Shown: positions 44,560 through 58,181 of the stretch, piece by piece
How the letters are laid out: every line of letters begins with the position of its first letter
Numbering within the stretch: position 1 is the first letter of the stretch
Origin: Labyrinthula sp. Ha
Lineage: Eukaryota > Sar > Bigyra > Labyrinthulida > Labyrinthulaceae
DNA length: 64,000 bases
Assembly (NCBI GenBank): GCA_015227615.1
Contig: JAALGZ010000052.1
Location: forward strand, 62,001 to 126,000
Direction of reading: 5' to 3'
Program-made: the position numbers and the translations under genes
The notes under the pieces: generated by a model
What the model saw: the letters and a program-made list of their open reading frames with translations, nothing else
Database searches by the model: none
Told to the model about the DNA's origin: nothing

Positions 44560-45759
44560 TTACACTACACTATTCTCTTCAACTTCTTTTCTTAACACAT
44601 CCAAATAATCTTCCTGTTCATCACCCAGGTCAATAACCCCTTCAAGGACTTCTTCCCAAAACTTTTTATGGTCTCCAGGACCGTAGTTAATATTTTCTTC
44701 AATGCTCTCTTTCACCTCCTGGTGTCCACCAAAACCATGTAACAAAACAACTAAATCGTACTTTAATTTAACATATCGCTCCAGTTTGAGTTTCTTACTT
44801 GCAATAACATCTGGATCATCATCAGTAGAACATTTAACATTTTCAATGTGTGAAATCAATCGTTTCAAGGTTTTCACGACGCTTTCTACACCAGCCAAAA
44901 CGTATTTTACAGCCATCTTCGCCTGGGCCACGTCATCTAACTGAAACGTGATTAGGATGCCCCGAGCCTTTTTATCTGAATCATTATTAGGAACATAAAA
45001 CGAAAGAGAAAAGTCCGTTCCTTCTTTTGGATAAAAAATGCCGTGCAAGTTACTGATAGCCAGATCCAACAGCTCAATGTCATCCGAATCTTGTTTGACA
45101 AAACTATCGTCTAGTTCTCGAGATTTATGGAATACAGTTTGCTGTTTATTCGACGCATTTAATACTGTCGTAGAATTAGCAAATTGTTGATAAGAGCTTG
45201 CTCTAGGTCGTTGCTGTTGAAATTGGGTCTGTCCGTTCGAATTCTTCAGCATGTGTAATTGCAGAGTAAATTCATGCAAATGAAAAATAGCGCGCGTGCT
45301 ATTTGCTGATAGTGTTCTGTTTTGCAGGTAGCTGAAAGGATTAACCTTTGAAAGGATAGATGACTTCTTCGCATTCGGCTTTGTAGATGTGTGTTGGGCT
45401 TCTGTGGCTGTCTCGGAATTAGGAACAGATGTGATATCAAAGTAAGTGTAGTCCACAGAAAGTTCTGCCTTGAAGCTGTGAAAGTGAATACTGCACATAT
45501 CCTGTACTAACTTTTCGGGTATGATAGGGGCTTGGTGATTACAGCTAGCTATGGGATATCCTCGTGGATGTATCACCACGGAAGGAGGCACCTTAGAAAG
45601 ACCCGCCTCGTTGAGAACTTCTGGAATAACACCACTTGAGCTTAATCCACTACGGGCGGACCTAGGTAACTGCATATGAGTAAATTTTAATGTATTTAAT
45701 CTTCGAGTTCCTTCCATTCTTCGGCTTAACTTCACCTTTGATTTTTTCTTATTATTCAT
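44560..45759 (-). CDS. unrecognised 399-aa protein, paralogue of the 336-aa gene at 36451
   Basis: Intact single-exon frame with ATG at 45759. The N-terminus is basic and Ser/Arg-rich. Residues about 60-110 and 150-165 are beta-like. Residues about 195-220 are disordered and Gln/Asn-rich. From LLDLAISNLHGIFYPKEG onward it parallels the 336-aa protein: FYVPNNDSD, FQLDDVAQAKMAVKYVLAG, LERYVKLKYDLVVLL, then an acidic helical end. No known domain, signal peptide or membrane span. It is tail-to-tail with the tandem cNMP-like gene, 151 bp apart. Function unknown; it is probably a lineage-specific family. Confidence 0.8.
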   Translation of the reverse strand: MNNKKKSKVKLSRRMEGTRRLNTLKFTHMQLPRSARSGLSSSGVIPEVLNEAGLSKVPPSVVIHPRGYPIASCNHQAPIIPEKLVQDMCSIHFHSFKAELSVDYTYFDITSVPNSETATEAQHTSTKPNAKKSSILSKVNPFSYLQNRTLSANSTRAIFHLHEFTLQLHMLKNSNGQTQFQQQRPRASSYQQFANSTTVLNASNKQQTVFHKSRELDDSFVKQDSDDIELLDLAISNLHGIFYPKEGTDFSLSFYVPNNDSDKKARGILITFQLDDVAQAKMAVKYVLAGVESVVKTLKRLISHIENVKCSTDDDPDVIASKKLKLERYVKLKYDLVVLLHGFGGHQEVKESIEENINYGPGDHKKFWEEVLEGVIDLGDEQEDYLDVLRKEVEENSVV

Positions 45760-48700
45760 TTCCTCTTTGTTTTTAACGTATCCTATTTCAACGGCTTACT
45801 TTTACCAAAAGTTCCAGTTTCGCGGCAGAACTGGATCTTTCTGGTGCCTTTGTTTTCTTAAAGGTAAATATTAATTCTATCGGGCACACAAAAGTTCTCC
45901 CGGTGGGCATACTTTTTTCTTCATAACTGGGGCAATATTTTCGAAATCGGGCAAAAACAAAAGCGATTTTTGTTCTGATCGCATAGCTGTGTTTCGCTGA
46001 AGGTTGTATTCCGAAAGACGATAGGGCAACGACCAGATAATTATATATATTATAATATAAAATTATATATAGAAATAAGTAAAATTATTCTATTATGTTA
46101 GAAAATACAATGTATGTCTTAAGAATTACCCAAAATAAATTTGTGAAAAACGGAGATTAACATGACGCAGTATTTTGCAGTTCTCAAAAGCGAATAATAG
46201 TTATAATGGGACATTACCTATTTTTCTGTATTCAAATAGAAAAACAAAAGGATAAATATATTATATTGTACTATAAAAGAACTAAAAGACATTCTTCTTT
46301 CTTTTGAAAACAAGCTTGTGCTTTTTTTATAATAGGGACTCTTACATGTATAATGACTGGTAGTGTTCTTCTGTTGTTACTTACAAGACTAACAAATAGT
46401 TTTACTATACTTGCTTCGGAAATAATTATATTTTTATTTTCCCATAATAACAATATTTTGAACGGTTGTATTAAAATTAGTTGGTCGACATAAACTTTAG
46501 AATTCTTACCGAGTATCAACTTATTCTAATCTGGTCGGAAGGAATACTATGCTATCACCCATTCTTGTTTAAATATATCATTAACCTTCATATAGTACAC
46601 TAGCCTTTGAGCACTTTTCTTTAGCTTCTGCAGAAAACAGAACGAGCGAAAAGAACCTAAACTGATACTACTATCAAGAGATAATCTACTACTAACACTT
46701 TAATACTTTTAATATCTTTTAAATGCCCCAACCTGAATTCGACTTCAGTTCGTCATTATGACTTTCCTCTTTCGAAGTTACGAGTTGAACCTACATTTTT
46801 CACTTTAGATTAACTTGTCAATTGCCTTAGTGCTTATGGGGGGGGAAACTGCTAGACAAAGTTTAAAAATGATTTAAGTCATTATGGTTTCAACATTATC
46901 AACAACGGTCTAAACAAAAAGGAAAAGAAGGGACTAGGCACATGCTTAACACTTAGTACAACCTTAAAATGGTTGAGTTTGATTGTTTAGGCACTGCCAC
47001 AACTTCTGTAGTTATCTCTCATACTTTTAGAAAAATGCTGCTCTTCACAGCTGGTTCTGATCACGGGTAACGGTTATTTCTTATTGGACTGAGCTAGAGC
47101 TCAAGATACTTTCACGAAACCTAAAAATTTGAAGATGCTTTGAGATTCAAACATTTCTTACTTAAGGCTATTCTGCTCTGAATCTTGAATATAATTAATC
47201 TAGACTAAATTTCTAATAACCACCCTTCTCAACGAAATCAAGTAGAAAGTTATAATTACTAAGAACAAGCAACAAGGCTAGTATATAAAAAGCTTCTCGC
47301 TTAATACTTATGTCTGTTTCCTTCTCATGTTGAACGCCTCTTCTTTTTCTTGGAAGTTTGATAGAATAGGTGGTTTAAACAGTTAGATGTCTCATATCTT
47401 CGATATCTCAACGTATAACACAATATATTACATGTATCTCTAGGAACACAAGCTCGAGTGAATAGTAGATGATGTGGTGAAAAGTACATTAGACGTACAA
47501 TGTATACACTTCTGGGTTTTCAGTCTATACTCCTGTTCTTCGTAATAATGTGTGATATATAAATATTTGAGCCTTAGTCATAGGAACATAGCTTTACAAC
47601 TCATGGCACATAGTTCAGTTGGATTGTAGTTCTGTATGGCTACTTAGAAAATCTGTCCTAATACCCACTCTAAGGGGCATTTTATCCTATTGGAAACATC
47701 ATTGGAAACTTAAACCGGGAAATCATGAGAAAGACTAGAAACTTCTCTTACCTACAGTCCTATTGTTCCATGAAAGGGTACTTTCAATCTCCTGTCGGCT
47801 TATTACAGCTCCGTCAATTGACCTGTCAATATTCTAAATATTAAAAAAATTAGAATCTTTTGTACCAAGAAGGAGTTAGATTGCTCTCACAAATGTGTGT
47901 GTAGCTTGAAGCATTGCCGGTAAGATAATGGAATGGTTCTTAACTTTTCTGGAATGCACAGGAAAAGTATTCTGGATCAAATTAAATTGTTAGCCCTAGG
48001 AAGCTACTTCCATTTTACTCACCTTCAAGGTTATGGAAACAGATTGTAGAAACCTGCACGTTGCGTGCTTTCCTCCAAAATTCAAAAATATAAAGTTCAT
48101 AATTTATGTACCTCAATCTCCTTTCAGTAAAGATATTACTATATTTATGTCAAACTCCTAAGCTTGGACCTGAAATAATTTAATTCAAGGTATTCATGAA
48201 TGGGGAGCACCCACCTGTCTACCCAATTCTGAGATAATAAGTCCCAGTAAAGCTTATTTGTATTTACCAGAAGCATTAGTTAGGAACTCAGAACTAACTG
48301 GTAGAAAATTAAAGAAAAGTTACTTCAAGCTACATTTTATGGGATTCAAAGGTACCTCATGAGTTATTTATCTTATATTATTGTGATATATCTAACCTGT
48401 TGTGATAGTTCTTCATTTGGTTTCGAGTGATAATAAACAATTTTTCATTCGCATTAAGTGTTGGTGGCATTATATTATTTAGTATTCTGGTCCCTGGGCC
48501 CATTATTATTTATAGGGCTTTGCTGCGTTTGGGAATACTGTTGCTTAAGTTTTGCCTTCATTTCGAGTTCCTTGTGGATTTCCGTGACTGTGCCGTTATA
48601 TTTTCTTACTCCGTGGAATAAGAAAACAAGTATTTCCTTTTGTCACAGCGGAACATTGGAGACTGATCTATATAGAACACCTATTTCACCTAACTTTTTT

Positions 48701-51700
48701 TATTAGTAGTTCATTCTCATTGTTAGATCAACTTATGATTATGAACTCTATATGCTACGAACCAATACTTAAACTCATGTCAGATGCTAGGGATAATTAC
48801 ACGGATTTCGTGCATTCCTTAATAGTTCCGAGGGAAATGGCCTATTTCATGAAGGCATTCATACACTGTACGATACTATTTTGTGGTCGTCAACTTAGCG
48901 CTTTACCATATGGTGAACTATCATGTGGTGTACTACTATTCCATCAACCCAAGTAAAGTTTCATTTGACGGATTTGAAACCTCGAAACAAAATAAAATGA
49001 CTAAAAGCTGTTGAATCAAATCCATTACTTTCGTGACTTTCTATTAAGGGATACATCTAAAATTAATAATTTGAGATACTTGAAATATTGTCGGGGTCTC
49101 CTCATTTTCTTGCATTCCATTCTTATCATTTTAATTATTGGAACCAGGGGTACCTTTTCTATGGTTAACTTGATTCAAAGAATAAAGAAGCACCACGATA
49201 GGTAAAGACTAAGGAAAGGAACCTTTCCTACCCCATTGAAACTATTAGAAGTATGAGAATATGTTAGAAAATGATTTTTTATAATGAATGGGACAAAAGA
49301 ATCGAGAATACTTTGAGGTCGCTCTAATTAAACATTTTTCATTCTGAAGTTTAGAATCTCTTTTTTGGGTTTCGAGTAGAGTGCTTATACAGGGCATGAC
49401 GTATCAGTTGAAGTAATACACGGTGGCAGAAGGTTATTCTACATTATACAGGATAGAAGCTGCCACTCCAGGACAGGCTAAGGAGATGTAGATAACTTTT
49501 ATTTTTTCTAAGGAAGTTCTATCAGTGGAACAGATGCGTTGTAGCTTTTTCTATCATCCAGTGACTCTTGTTTTCGAGGCTGTGTCAATAAGATGTGAGA
49601 CATACACTAAGTTCAAGTAATCTACAAGGAAATCTCTGGCTTTGCCAGAAAATTTATTTCCAAAGACCATACGTTCCTAGTGTTTTATTGGTATAATTTG
49701 TATATATGTTTTTAATAATAATATAGTTCATGAATGGTAATGTCTAAAGAAGTTGCTGTAAAAAAGTTTTGCTAAATGTCAAAAAAAATCATGGTCCAAT
49801 TTTTACTTGAGTTACCTTAATTAAAAAAAAGGTTTTAGTCTGAATATCCGGAGAGATATGTTGTCAACTTAGGAACAACCTCGCTATTTTGGCGATTAGA
49901 AGCTGCAGTCAATCAGCTTGCTTAGTATCATTGTCCAGCTTTAAGCAAAGTCAACTGGTTGTCTTTATTTTTCTGCAGCTATCTTTTACAAAACAGAAAC
50001 CCCGTTCCATTATAATATGTTTCATGCTTTTGAGTTGCATTACTACACTTCCAACAAAATATTTTTTACTCACTTGGTATCTCTTCGGCAATATTTTGTT
50101 TGCTCCGGCTGTTCTATTTTTTCTCAATTATTTTTTCTCCGGAACATTGGTAGAAGTTCTTAGAAAGTTAGACTACGAATAATGGAGCTACCAGTAATGT
50201 GGTCCATAACCCTTCACTACAATCAACATCTGCTTACCCGTTTCAGGATGAAAACTTATGCACTCTTCGTCCAACTTATTTTCTTTGCTACACTTTGGTA
50301 TATCGGTGTCAGTGTACTTTTTTCACAAGTATTGTTATTAGAATTGACAAAGTAGATACAAAAAAGTAATAACCATAATCTTCTAAGGATCCGGATGATC
50401 AAAACAAAGAGCTAATTTCTATCGAGGCTGGCTTCTTTTAGAACCGCTCAAGTATGATTGGTCAAAATACCGCTTTGCTATAATATTCATCCAAAAATTT
50501 AAGTAAACAAATCATTTAGGGATAAAAATTATTAAAAGATACAAAATATTACAAAGATGAAGTCGGATTTCTAAGCACAGGATAACTGAGGGTGTTTTTG
50601 GATATACGTGCATAGAAGGGTAAAATCATTTGAGGGATTGTTTAGATAATTCCATGTATTAAAAAATTAGAATATTGTAGCAGATGTTAAAGGATATAGA
50701 TATAAACACACGAAGGAAAGAAAATAGTTAAAATAAGACAATACACCGGAGAGAAAAATTAACACGTTCCTGGATATATATATGGCGAAACCCAATTTGA
50801 GCAGATTTTACTTGTTTCTAGATATTTTGGAGAGATTCATAATTAGCAAAAAAGACATTTTAGGATATAGGGTTCGAAGATTAAAAGAAAAGAAATTGTT
50901 GGTAGTAATTAAAAATTCCCAGTAATATAAGAATCAGAACCAGCAAGGAGATGGATGATAAGCAGACGGTTTCATGACATATAGACGCGCACTGGAATCC
51001 GGCAATTGCTGACGCTTATGATGGTTAAAAATAGATTTTAAACATAAATATTGAAAAAGACTTGCTTGAGATCAGGTAGGTTGTTTGTTTTTTTGTTTTT
51101 TGGTAGCGTATTAAGGAACAGTTGAGCAAGTGAAGCTAAATAACGATAGGCACATAAAATTACATTGACATGAGTTACATTCAATGGAGGACCAAAAAGT
51201 ATTGATTCAATTTCATAATTACTATAATAGTGTACAAAGGAGTTAACGGAGTAAAAATTTTGTAATTATTAGCCCGTAGAGAGTTAGAAGAAGTTTAATT
51301 GGATGTGTATTATTAGAGTACCCATTTAGATGATTAAATTCAATTTACTTTCCCTACAAACAACACTTCCATTTCTTCGTATTACTATCTTACTCGGAGA
51401 CAGTACCATTAATCTAAATCTCTCAGAAGGAGAGAGATTTACATAAAAAAAAATTCCCATCAGTGTTCTGGCTCAAGACGCCTGTTATTGTGATGTCAAT
51501 CGTATGTTTCTTTCTCCATTCCTCATCCGCTCTATGTTATAACGCTTCGCAAAGGATCATAAATGAAAATTGCACCATTCAACATCTTATTCTAGGATTT
51601 ATGGAAAGCTGAAACCTATTTACTTTCTGGTATATGTACGCTTAAGTATATAGCAACATCTTCATGACTTTCAGCATGACCAAGTTTTTTCAAAGCTGTT

Positions 51701-53131
51701 CCAACGCAAGGAAGCTTATCAAAACACCAGTGTGGTAAGAGATGTTTTAACGAACTTATAATTAATCCTAAGGAGTGCAAAATTGTGCAAAATATTGAAA
51801 AGGAAGGTTAGTATTTGTTCACCTGGAACACATGCATTTCCTATATACAAGATCCTGATGACTTGCATATGCAGATGAAATTCATTACCAAGCCTATACA
51901 CTTTTTCTATTGTATTTTATTTCTTTATCCTCTTTATCCAAACAAAATGAAACAACCATGTATCTATTTAATCTCCTTGGTCATTGTCGTAGTTATCTCC
52001 TTCAAAATATTCTCTCCATCACATATGATGTTTTTCTTAATTTTCAGAGTGGTAAGTTTGTTATCCTCAATACTTCTGTCATGATATGAACTCATTAGAT
52101 CCAGATTTCACCCTTTTTGCTTTCATAAAAGCCTAGCTAACAATCTGTACTTAAATAAACCCTTCAATAAGTTGTGTATAAGCAAGGCAAATGTTAGACA
52201 TTTCTTTTCGTAGAAAAAATACTTTTCAGTCACCTGAGAAGCAATAATAGCTTAATTGAGGTATTACTAAATTAGTGGTGTACGTAAGGTCTTCCCTTAT
52301 GACTCGATGCAATCATTAAATAATTTTTTCACTCAAAATCTGTTAATCCTTGCACATCCGAGCCAAGAGAAGAACTAGGATATTTAACACAACGAACATG
52401 TGACCCGAGTTCATGTGCTCACTTTGCTAATGCTAAGAAGTTAAAAACCATAATTACCTTAGGTAAATCCTGTAGAAGATCTATAATCCTATTGAAACGT
52501 TATGGTGTTGCCCAGTTTGAATCTAGGGTACAGCCGCATTTAATCATCTTTAAAAAGTGGGCAATACCCACAGGGATCATTGCCACAAAGATGTACTTGG
52601 ATAACCAATGGGTGGTACCCTCTTTTATAGAATTTGAATAAAAATACTTAGTTTGATTGCACAAATTTTAGATATATTGAACCGTTAAGTCTTTTATTCT
52701 TTGCAACTATTTAGTATTACACATTCTAAAGTTACCATCATTACTTAAACATATGTGATCAACCTTAACAAATCTTTGAAGATTGGTGTCATATAGCTCG
52801 CTATTTCTTCTCTAGATTTCTTTAATTTGCGTGTAAACAAGTTTTTCTTGAAATAAACCCCCATAAAATCACAATTTAGTGAAGTTTCCGTGGCAGTTGG
52901 GTATTTTATGTAATTTTTATATACCAAATCATCTTCATTTCTCCCGTTATTACTCCAGAATAAACTCTTATTTCATTTTAATTAAAGTACACCTCATGTA
53001 ATCTCTGGTTAAAACAGTTAAATTTAACGCCTTATTTCCCACGTCGAAGATAAAACTAAATTTTTAATCCATGGGTACAAAACCTGGGGATAAACCTTAC
53101 AATATACTTTCGTACTATTGTTTAACTTAAT
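45760..53131. other. long gene-poor stretch (about 7.4 kb)
   Basis: The first 200 bp upstream of the 399-aa gene contain several GGGCA words (45880-45955) and are probably its promoter. The rest is AT-rich, with open frames under 100 codons and no motif, tRNA or tandem repeat recognised. Confidence 0.5.
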
Positions 53132-54230
53132 CTACAGTTTCCGTGCATTTGTAACTGAGAAAAGCGGTAGGACTAAGCCTTTTCCATCTAAATCGGTTTG
53201 AAACTGCTTCTTAGGTAATTCAAATAATGCTTCTGGTGTAGATCCTGCATATAATGTCCAATCATATGACCCATTCGTATATCGCTCAAACCGTAGATTG
53301 AAAAGTTTTCTCTTAGGCTTATTTGATATTTCTTGTAGTTTTTTTAATCGTACTTGTGCTTTGATTAAATCTGTCTTGATGTTCTCCTTTGCTATGCAGT
53401 CCTCATCGGCATGCCCAAGGTCATCACACTTGCTCCACCTTGGAACCGTGAATTTTTCTGTCAGATGATCATTATTTCCACAGCTAAAACAAGGTGGTTG
53501 TATTGGTTACTGGGTTATACTTGTACAGGCGTCCCTTGTGTAAAAGCTTCCGTGCCATATGCTTATGCCTATGTAATAACCTCTTCAAGAAGCCCTAAAC
53601 AGTGTGTCGCAGCAGTGGTTACAGGGAAGTTCCTGTCTAATTTTTGGTTTTTGAATAAATGAATGTGGGAACTGTATGAAAATGAAATGATTTGTGAATT
53701 CTATCCAACAATACTTTGAACATATATAATTTTCTCGAATTTACCAACATTATCAGATCCTTAAATTTGTCATATTCCGGGATCCCATATAAGATCTCAA
53801 CCAGCTTGAGAAGCTTTGGCTTATAGAACTTTACCTTCTAGGTCAAAATAGATTTTCTGGGACTAAGAAGAAGATGTTTAAGTTCGTACAACTTGTTTTC
53901 ATTATTGAGTTAATACCATACCTCTAGTAGCACTAAGATCGCAATGGTATTCGTTTCATTTTCTATTCTCTCAACAATCTCCTTAGATACCCTGTTGATA
54001 ATAAATGTAAGGATTTTCCATTGGTTACTATCTTTTCTGATGTACTGCTTGATTTAATTTTCTTTTGTAAGGCTTCGAGTTTCAACTCCTAGAATTCTTT
54101 GAAACCTGAGTCATATCTTTTTCTACAAGCGTGGTGTTAATGCTGGTGATTCAAATTTGGATTTTTTCTCTTTTATAAGGAATTTAACTTATTATCTTTT
54201 GCTATCCTTTACCTAATTTTTTCTTTTTCT
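53132..54230 (-). mobile_element. fossil retrotransposon gag region
   Basis: Minus-strand translations in this interval carry pieces like LTR-retrotransposon gag: a helical segment near the right end and a zinc-knuckle region near the left (CFSCGNNDH and CDDLGHADEDC). It is clearly broken, with several interruptions, and no LTRs were recognised. It does not resemble the young copia element at the nucleotide level. The family is uncertain (copia or gypsy-like) and the copy is old. Confidence 0.6.
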
Positions 54231-54840
54231 TTCTGTAGTCTTTCTTTTCTTACATATAAAGACTATTAACCTGTAATTTTGTGTTAAGCTTTTCAAATAT
54301 TTTTTACTATTATTATTTACTTTTCGACGCTTCTACGAAAAAAATTATTGAACCAAACGTATCTTTAGATCTACTTTCGTTTTATCAATACGTAGGATAC
54401 GTTTTCCTTCCTGCAGAAAATTAGAGGAGACAATTATATATCTAGTTCTTCAATAGTTAGCGCTATGTCTTTGTACCAAGTGAAACTTTACAAAGTTTTC
54501 TGCTAATAACATTTTCAATCCTTACGGGTTCTGAGTTCATTTGTGTCAATAGATTGATATCTAACGAGTATGCATTAGAGAAAAACTATTCCGATGACCA
54601 GTTAGTAAAATTATTGTTTCCACTAACTGGAAATGTTTTAAACAAAATCTGTAGAAATACTGAAACAATGATAATACGGCGGTTACTAGTCAAATTGTTG
54701 GAGATCTTAGTATAAAATCTCATATGGGGAACCTAAGAAGGAACTGGATTGAACAAATTTTACTTAAATATAATTTTGCTCTATGAAAGACTAGAATCTA
54801 AGAGAATGACTAAATTAAATAAGCTTCCAAATTCATAGGC
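54231..54840. other. gene-poor stretch, pyrimidine-rich on plus strand
   Basis: Pyrimidine-rich around 54190-54260, then AT-rich. Nothing recognised. Confidence 0.4.
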
Positions 54841-55090
54841 TAGGGTTAAAGTAAGACAAATGATCTTAGAGAAAAAATTAATCTTGGATCAAGGCCTGAT
54901 CAATTTGATGCTGTATGAGAAAGTTGAAGGACAAGAAGAACAATATATAGTTTTAGATTCATTAGAGCTCATAACTACCATGCAATGGGTTATGGATATT
55001 TTAATAAGGAGATCAAACGCGTTTTAGATTTTCTAACTGCATACCATTTATTATCCTTTAGGTTTTGTAATTTACTATTCTTATAGCAAT
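54841..55090 (+). mobile_element. possible fossil of a gypsy-type integrase N-terminal region
   Basis: Plus-strand translation gives a stretch like the region before and into the zinc-binding part of Ty3/gypsy integrases (LINLMLYEKVEGQEEQYIVL, then a MGYGYFNKE-like piece). It is heavily decayed, with at least two interruptions. Orientation is opposite to the gag fossil, so it may be a separate insertion. The likeness is weak. Confidence 0.3.
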
Positions 55091-55819
55091 CAATTAAAGT
55101 GCTATGCTTGATTTAAGATGCAATCTTATTTACTTATGTTTTTTGCCAAGAGTAGAATAGCAACTCTTCAATTGAAAGAGTATTTTCTCAAGAATATAAA
55201 ACTTTCTTAATTTTCACTTGAGCTATGAAAAGTAATTTTCATTGCTCTCAATTAAGTGACTGGAATTTAAAAATGAAAATAAATAATGGAATACTTCTGA
55301 ATTCTTAATCCTATATCAAACTATGTGGTATAGTGTTTGCACTATGTTTTGGGTGATGATCTTGTACAGTAATATTTTTATCTACTAATTCTCTGTACCC
55401 AATAAAATTCAGGTGCATAGAGGCGGATCCATTAAACTGAAAATCTAAGGTACTTCTATACTTTCTTGTGTGGCTTGAGAGTATTAGTTTTCTTCAGGAG
55501 GTGGTTCAAAATTAATATATATCTCATTTTGGTTTTTGTTCTTTATTATTGTATAGATGTTTTTTTATTAACTTTGAATTCCACAACTCATGAGAATGAG
55601 AAAATAAGACACATACTAATATGAATATAATAGAAGAAAGTTGTAATTAAGAATCATAATGTACTCTTTTGCCCAGAAAACGCAATTAATTCAAATACAC
55701 CATAACTTTAATTTTATATTTTACCAGTGGAAACGGCTGATAAAAACTATCCGAGAACACAATATGCCCTTTTTTCTTTGAGTAATATTTTCTAAAGAGG
55801 CAACTCTCAAACACAAACA
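55091..55819. other. gene-poor stretch
   Basis: AT-rich; nothing recognised. Confidence 0.5.
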
Positions 55820-58181
55820 TTAGAATTTTTGGTATCTTTTTTGTTCAAGAATATTTTCTTCTTCAACTATATGTTGAATTTTATTCCATAATAAACTCTT
55901 TATTTCATATCCAATATATTTCAATACAATTTTATTTTCTTGCACGAAACAAATATCCAATATACTTTTAGCACCGAGAATAGACCTTGCACAGTACTTG
56001 AGCATAAGTGATTCAAATGTCTTGGTATCTTCAAGAAACAAGGAGAATATTCTAACAAATGTGCTTATAGTGACGGGAGAAAAAAAAACATTAATTTCTT
56101 TCTATATAACTGCTTTAACTTGAAATCTATTACTTCAGGACATAATTTTGGAACAATAAAAGATTTTTTTTTCTCCTGGATCTGCAAATTAAATCAAATA
56201 TATATATTGCTATATTTATAACATAATCCCTTTCATTTTTTGTATACTGTTTTAATAAGACATGAAATATTTTTTTCGTATAATTCCAGTATCAAAATAT
56301 TTTCTATAATTTGAAAACACTTTCTTTTATTCTAAAAAAGTTGATGAAAAGTTTCGTCCCGAATAAAACTTCCCAAAGCTTGAGCTAAAAAAGAAGGGGC
56401 AAAAAATATAAAATTTCCACTATCAGAAAAATTTATATCCTTGGAATAAGAAACAATTTCTTCTTTAGAATATATTTCTAACATTTCCTCCATTTCCTCT
56501 TTAGAAAAGTTGGGCTATTTAGCCCGTAGCTTAAGCTCCTGAACTGTCGTATAACTTGATGCTTCTCGACAATTCTCCGAGAATTATACATAAATAGATT
56601 TAATCCATATACGTAGACCTAATAAGTTATATAACTTTGATTTATATTTCCCTATGCTCATTAACTTCTTTTTAATTTCCTTTTTACGACTCTTATCATA
56701 ATCAACGGCGTTTTCAACAGGAAAGAAAATAGTTTCTTTATCTTCAAAACTAGTGAATTTCCAAGAAAGTTCAGATAGAAAGGATTTCAGCCTATATTCC
56801 ATACTCCATAAAATTTATTTTTCTTTAAAAAAGTTTTTAAAAAAGTTCCAATAAATAAAACAGGTGCTTTTGGAGTATTTCTTAAAATGATTTCACCCCA
56901 AAATTTTAGTCTAAATAACCCTTTTTTCTTCTAACTTTGTCATATTAAAAACAACTAAATAAATTGTTTTTATTCATAAAAATATGATGAACTGAAGAAA
57001 AACTTATTGTCCACCAAATTCATAAACACATGAAAAATATCATTAGCTCTGAAATCTGAAAAACTCTATTTTATATTGTTCAATAATTTTTTTTTCTGTT
57101 ATAGTTCTTGTAATCAACTCATCTTCAAAATTTAAGTTATATTTTGACTTTTTTTGAACTTAATCTTCAATAAAATATTGAATTCTCAACATATTCTTAA
57201 CTCTTTGAACACTGAGATAATTTTTTGTAATTGGCTTAAATTTGCTGCCGTTAACTTGAAATATTTGATAATCTTCCAAAACTAAAGTAGATTGTATTTC
57301 TTTTTAAAAACTTTTCCCAGGTAAGTTTCTTAATAAAGAAGTTTTTCCAGTTCTTCCATCACCTAAGAATAAAACTAAACTAAATAAAATACCCATAAGA
57401 ATAACTGACACTTCATTTAGTTCTTCATAATGGTCATGTTGATATTGTAAAGCAGAACGAACAAGTTTTTTTTAATATTTTATTCTTTCCTTTAGGTTCA
57501 ATAAACTGTGAATAGACATGAAGACCAAGAATAGAAGGATATGAATCAACTATTATTTATAGTTCAATAATATATTCTTCACTCAGCTTTGTCTATTCAA
57601 AATAAAAACAGTATTTTAAAAACTTTATTGTTTTATTAGTATTCAAAAACTTCTTAAGAGCTGAAATAATAACTTTATCTTGAATATCTTCTGCAAAACT
57701 AAAATCTCAATATTTTGATAAGAAATACTATATTTCAAACATTAATTTATTAAAAGATAAACTTTTAAATATATTTGATATATATATTGAAATGAAGTTG
57801 TTCTGATATAGTCTAAAAAATAACATAAAATATTTTTACTTTACATCTTCTACATTGATAGATTTCAAGAAAGTGTAAAAAGAGCTCACTTCAGGAAACT
57901 CACAGCGGTCAAATATAAACTAAGAATATACGAAAAATATAAGTCAAAAAATATAATTCCAAGATCTTAAGTTCTTCAAGGTTTCTAAAGTTCTTGTCAC
58001 TGAATCTGCAATACTCAAATCTAAAGTAAAAAACACAAAAAAAATACTTGAGTTTTTTCACAGCTGGAAAACAGAGGATAATTTCCAAGAAAGTTAGAAT
58101 TGGGAGCATCAAAGGGACAATGCAAGAATCTAACATAAGAAAAAAATGAAGATAGTAAGTGAGAGAAAAGAAAAGGTACAT
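55820..58181 (-). pseudogene. decayed ROCO (LRR-Roc-COR) GTPase gene
   Basis: Minus-strand translation in several frames shows ordered parts of a ROCO protein. Leucine-rich repeat pieces lie at 57909-58181 (FRNLEELKILELYF). A Roc GTPase P-loop GDGRTGKTSLLR lies at about 57328-57363. A switch-II-like EFGGQ lies near 57005-57020, followed by IYLVVFN. A G4-like APVLFIGTFLK lies near 56840. FFPVENAVDYDKSRK appears at about 56690-56725, and COR-like FIFFAPSFLAQALGSF near 56370-56415. An intact gene would need a single frame; instead there are many stops and shifts. Several in-frame TAA stops sit where Gln is plausible (for example about 57304 and after EFGGQ), fitting C-to-T decay. It is the only sign of a ROCO gene in the window. 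ROCO proteins act in cytoskeletal and kinase signalling; this copy should be dead. Confidence 0.7.

Noticed and set aside
53411-53662. 83-codon plus-strand frame
   Set aside because: Lies opposite the zinc-knuckle part of the gag fossil and reads as its antisense shadow.
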